A DNA stretch of 64,000 bases, taken from assembly GCA_963978545.1 (NCBI GenBank), contig OZ021733.1, positions 28,333,330 through 28,397,329 of the forward strand. The letters are read 5' to 3'. This document shows positions 46,701 through 52,700 of the stretch, piece after piece (the stretch's first letter is position 1; each line of letters opens with the position of its first letter). Both the position numbers and the translations under genes were made by a program. A model generated the notes under the pieces. The model saw only the letters and a program-made list of their open reading frames with translations. It did not search any database and was not told the DNA's origin. The DNA is from Linyphia triangularis (taxonomy: Eukaryota > Arthropoda > Arachnida > Araneae > Linyphiidae).

Positions 46701-49700
46701 TTAAAAAAAATGAGATTAGGTTGGGAGGGAAAACGCCTGCTTATATTGGCTTAATATCCCGATCTAGTTAGCATCAATTCGTAAAGAAACAGATTGGTTG
46801 TCAAGTAGAAAAAAATCAACGATTAAGGTTTTCTTTTATAAAATGAGGATAGGTTAGAACAGGGGGAAAAGTTTGCTTATATTGGCTCAATTATGGCGAC
46901 TTATGAAAGATTTGGCTAGTTGTATGTTAATAATTTCAGTACCCATACTTGCCCTCTCCACCATAAGAATCACATTCGGCGTACCAATCCATATTCAACA
47001 TTGTTATTAACTGAGTTTAATTGCAAGGAAAATTCCTTGATGAAATGACATGCAATTTTTTTCTATTATTCATTTTTCTTACTCTTATAGGAATTGGATC
47101 CATGGAAGCCCACAACTTTTGGAGCTTTAGATATGGGTGGCGCTTCGGTGCAAATTGCGTATGCCTTGCCAAACGAGGACAACCGGACGACATCTGACAC
47201 GGAGACCTTGACGCTGTATGGGCAATCTCATAATGTATTTGCTTACAGCAATCTCTGTTTCGGGCGAGCCGAAGCTGAGAGGAGATTCAGATACTTATTA
47301 ATTAAGGTAATATTTAAGGCATAGGCATAACCTTTATTCTTTAAATGCCCTAAGTTTCAAATTTGATGTAAGACTTTTAAATCGAATTGTACTGTACGAA
47401 AAAAAATCCGAACGATGGCTATATCTTCGGTTCTAATTGTAGTAGAATCTTGCGGTTTTCCTCAAAATGTTTTGTTTACGATTTTCTACATGTCTGGTGC
47501 AAACCTTTTTTCTTAGGGGCTGTATACTAAGTAAATTTAACTATATCTTTAAAAATTTCAATACGAACCCCTATGTTTTATGTTTTCATTCGATTTAGAA
47601 TACCTCGTTTACCCTAGATACCAAATTTCAGATCATTATGTAGAGAAACACGTCACTTATGAGCGAAAATGTTTTGATCGATCTTGAGGGCAAATCTCTT
47701 AAAGCATTGGAAGAAGCAAACGTAGCGTGATTCAAGACGTAATGTATTGCACTGTCCCTAAAAGTGAGCTTTTTTATATTTTTGCTAAAATATTGAGAAC
47801 CAAAAGTCTAAATGGAATGAAAAAAAATTGGGGAGGCGTTTTCGACCATGATAATTCTAATGGAAGCCAAAAAAAAAATTGGAAAACTTGTTTTATTAAT
47901 TGATTATTAATTATAAAAAAATCATTTAATACAAAAGTTGCTTGCTATTTATGTTTGGCCTTTAATAAACTATCGTTTGAAACAAAAATTGCCAAAATAT
48001 ATGAACTATTTAAGAATTTATGGCTAAAAAAAGTAAATTTTCATTTTAACATTAATAAACCATTTTTTTTTTTTTTACACCAACTAAATTGCTAACCACT
48101 CATCAGAAAATTATGAAATTTGGTATTTAGACGTTTTTTTTTGGATTCTAAATCTAAATATGGTATAATATTATGGGGTTGCCATTGAGATTTTTAAAAT
48201 TTGGTTTAGTTTTAGTATGTAGATGACCCCTCATGATAAAAAATTAGATACAATTAATAAAGACCTTTCACGATTTACAAAGGTATTTGTCGTTTTAAAT
48301 TTCATCAATTAGAATACAAGATATAGGCATCGTTCTGATTTTTTTTTTTTTTATTTGCGTACTGTACACTTATAATTGGTTTGTTTTCAATATTTGGCTG
48401 TATGTAGGTTAACATTTCATAATGTTCTTTTGAACAAAAGTTAAAAAATACGCGTCAGCTGTCAAAATTTTTCAATTAATATGGCATTTTGTTTTCCCGC
48501 CGCATTGAACGAGTGACATATTTTTAAAAAAAGTTTAGAGAAATAAATCTTTAACGGCCTTTCATTTTTTCGAAAAATAAAAACACTTTTGAGGTAGATG
48601 AGTATCTTATTTTTACTACAGTATAATTATTTTTAGCAAGGGCCTGTTTTGCTTGCGGAAAATCTTGCCATTTTTGTGAGTATCAATTTTGATACTTCAG
48701 GCATTCTAGACTGTTTGAAACCTAATAATATTTGTGCTAATAATATGTTTTGCTTGTATCTTTGCATTTTTGCTGTTTCTCTGCTTGATTTGCAAGGAAT
48801 GTAAGGTTTCTTTATGCAATGGAAAAAAAATATGTTTCGCATTATTTCATGCCTAAGTACATTAACAGTTAGTGCAACATATTTATGGCCTTAATGCCTA
48901 AAGTATCAAAATTACCTGCTTTTTTTTAAATATATAAAATATGTATTGTGATTTTTTAAAATCATTTTTCCCTTCATCTGGCTACTGCAATAAATACATT
49001 GATATTTGTTTTAATTCAATTTGGAAAATCTGGCTTCTAAGGGTTAAACAGGGTCAATCAGAAAGGACCCCCTAACTATGAAATGACTTAACTGCTATAC
49101 AGTGAGGAACAGAAGGATTCTATTCAAGTGGGTGATAATTTGAGCTATTATTTGGTTGTGATCAACAGCGTCTAAAGCAAAAGCTGTATTCATAATGTTA
49201 ACTAATAAAGAAAACTATTTCTTTATAGTCCGAGAGGCGAGTGCAATTTTTGAACCTCATCGAACATAATTCTGAATTTTTTAAAGACATTGGAGGAAAG
49301 TGAGTAGATTACGAATCCACTGGTCTGCCGTGTCAAAAGTGGCCGAAACTGATCAAAAATCGACCTGGAATGAGTTGAACTAAAATCCAAATGCCAAATA
49401 TGCCATAACTTGACAAAAAGAGAACAAACTTTTTCGTCTGGCAACCCACTGCATTTTGATTTTCATTGAGAAAAAGCGCAAACGATTTCTGATCTCTGGC
49501 TCGAAAAATTTGTATCTTTTAAAAGTAACACATCCGAATCGTCTGCAACCTTTTTAATTGAAAATTAAAGAGTGAGGGTTGCCAAATATAAAAAAATGCA
49601 CATTGTTTGGCAAGTTATGGCACATTTGGCAATTGGATTTAGTTCAACTTATTAAAAGTTGATTTTTGACCACTTTCGGCCATTTTTGCCACGGCAGACC

Positions 49701-52700
49701 AGTGGATTCCTAATCTACTAACTTTTCTCCAATTTCTATAAAAAATTCAGAATGAAGTTCGATGGGGTCCAAAAATTGCAGTCGCCTCTCAGTCTATTAG
49801 AACCACATATCATTTTCAACTGTATATTTTCTACAGCAGTTCCTTTATATATTCAGAAATAAAGGTTCATAAATAGGAGTTTGAGAAACAATATCTTTCC
49901 CTATATAATTCGATGCCACTTTTAAATATGATGATGGTCTCAGTGATTCCTGCCTTATCATAAAGATAATTTTCCGCTTTTAAGCTCCTAAAAATATAAA
50001 TGATTGATAATGAAATATGCTATACCCTACGTTCCTACAAATTTTATGGACGAAATTTCTAAAATATTCTAGATAAGATTATTTTAGGAATTGTTTTTTT
50101 TCAATAAAATCTGAAGCCACATTGTTAAAATACTAAATATAATCAGTCTTAAATCTCAACGGCATGAATTGATTGGCATAACGTTACACTTCAAAAAATA
50201 TTTCCTAAAAAACCGAAAATATACTGGCGTTACACAGATACCATTGAAGTTTTGAGGGTTTTTCTACAAAAGAAATATATTTTTATAGCCTCCGTTCTAA
50301 ACGAGAGCAATATCCGCTCTTTACAGAAAAACACTTTTCGATCTAGAAAAAAGAAGGAATTGAATTTGCTAAAAATGTCTGTAACATTATTAATAATTAG
50401 ACCTTGGTTTTGTCGTCGGTTGGTAATTGCCACAATGTCATTTCAAGGGAAGATTTAGGCATGAAGTTTACGGTGGTCGTATTATGGTAAAAAATTAACT
50501 TTGTATTAAGTGCGATAAATAAGGCCAAACTAAGGTGTGTTTGGACAATTTTTATTCTCAAGTTACTTATTTAACATGCTTGTAATACGTATAGGTTAGC
50601 AATAAACTACACAAAAATGTTTGTCAAATTTATTCATTTTGGTAGTATTTCGAATCTTATTTTCAAAAATATTCCAATTGACCTACAACTTTATTCTAGG
50701 TCAATTGGAATATTTTTTGATTAAACGATATATCTGTCAACTAATATAGATAATATATCAGCCACTTAGAAGATGAATGATGCATTCAATTGTGTAAGTT
50801 CTAAAACGTGTGTTTTGTCATTTAGCGGATTTTATTATCAGATTTTACTTCATGCAGGCCTTATTGGTTGCAATGTTGTTATTTCTTCTTGGCCTTATTT
50901 GGTTCCTATGGCCTTATGATTGTCTTATCTACCTTATTATTGTGAAGGTGTTTCTTTTAAACGAGGCATTACAATAAAAAATTTCACGTTCACACAGCAA
51001 CAAAAGATCAACAATAAAAAATATTTCTAAAAAATAAAACGTGCATTTTTTAAGTGTGTAAGATTTTAAATTTTTGTAAATGAACCTATTGTTGTTCAAA
51101 TAAGAGTAATGCAAATTCGAAAAGTTAACATTTTAAATTTTTTCGCATGTTTTCTTCAGATATTTTTCAAATATGATAAAAACTTATTATTCTTTTGATG
51201 TAGGATCCCAAAACTCAAAACATAGAAGATCCTTGCTCGCCTGAGGGTTATAAGTATAACGTTACTGGGACAGATTTGTTCAAAAGACCGTGTACAAATA
51301 GCACTAAGTTTCCTGATATAGTGAAGGATCCTAATGACTTTTTGGTAAGTTTTCATTACAATATAGGGTCATTTTAATAAAAGTTTATCAACAAAAACAA
51401 TTTTGTTCTTGACAAGCAAATTCCATTAGTTAAGAGTTGGAAAATGTTTGGTTTAATTTTGAGAGTGATTTTGATCTAAAAAGTTTAAATAGGCAACTCG
51501 TTCAGTGAGAAATTAGTGTATACAGGGTGAAGCGTTAAGCTTTCGCTGCGGGCGACAGGGGGTTTGATCCAAGGACCATGGTGTTTGGAGCCAGATGCGT
51601 TACCTCTGTGCAAAAGAGTACTCCAGTGCACAGAAGCATTATCTGATATTTGAGGTCACCACACAGCCTCCTCCCAGCGACGAAGGAGCGATGCTGTTGT
51701 TCTGATCAACGTCTGATCGGAGTTGGAGGTTTTTGGATGCTTGTTGCATCGTTGTATCCGCTCGTTGCGGTGATGTCTTGGACGCGAGTTGCGTTTGTGA
51801 TCGCATGTTGCGATGTAGTTTTCTCCTTTCAGAAGCGCCGATAGATGGCAGCATGATTCGTTTTAGTCCGGGTCATCAGTGAAGCGTTAAGCTTTCGCTG
51901 CGGGCGACAGGGGGTTTGAACCGAGGACCATGGTGTCTGGAGACTGATACTTTACCTCTGTGCAAAAGAGTACTCCGAATCTGGATATCCATGTGCTGAA
52001 AAAAGCAATAGCGACAGTCTCTGCTGTGATGTCAGCTACAGGGACAGCTTCCGGCCAGCGTGTAAATCTGTCGATCATGGTCAAGCAATAAGATTTTCCA
52101 TTTGATGGGGGCAAGGGCCCAACCAAATCCAAGTGGACATGGCCAAATCTATCCGCCTGGCCAGGGAATTTGCCTAACGGGGTTCTGGTGTGTTTCGTGA
52201 CCTTACATTTTTGGCAAGCTATGCATGTTCTTGCCCATTGATTGCAATCGGAATTAATTGAAGGCCAAGTGAAACGAGAACGTACCAATTTTGATGTTGC
52301 TTTTATTCCTGGGTGTGATAATTTGTGAATTGAATCGAAAATCACCTTACGGAATTTTTCTGGTATATAAGGGCGCACATTTCCGGTGGAAATATCGCAA
52401 AAGAGTGGGATTTCAGTTCCAGGTAAAGTTACTTTTTTTAGTTCCAAACCGTTTTTAAAATCCTTCAAAAGCTTAAGCAACTCAATATCGTTTTCCTGAC
52501 TTTTTGCGATTTCGCCATAATCGTGAAGCGTTAAGCTTTCGCTGCGGGCGACAGGGGGTTTGAACCGAGGGCCATGGTGTCTGGAGACTGATACTCTACC
52601 TCTGTGCAAAAGAGTATTCCTCTGCACAGAAGCATTATCTGATATATGAGGTCGCCACACAGCCTCCTCCCAGCGACGAAGGAGCGATGCTGTTGTTCTG

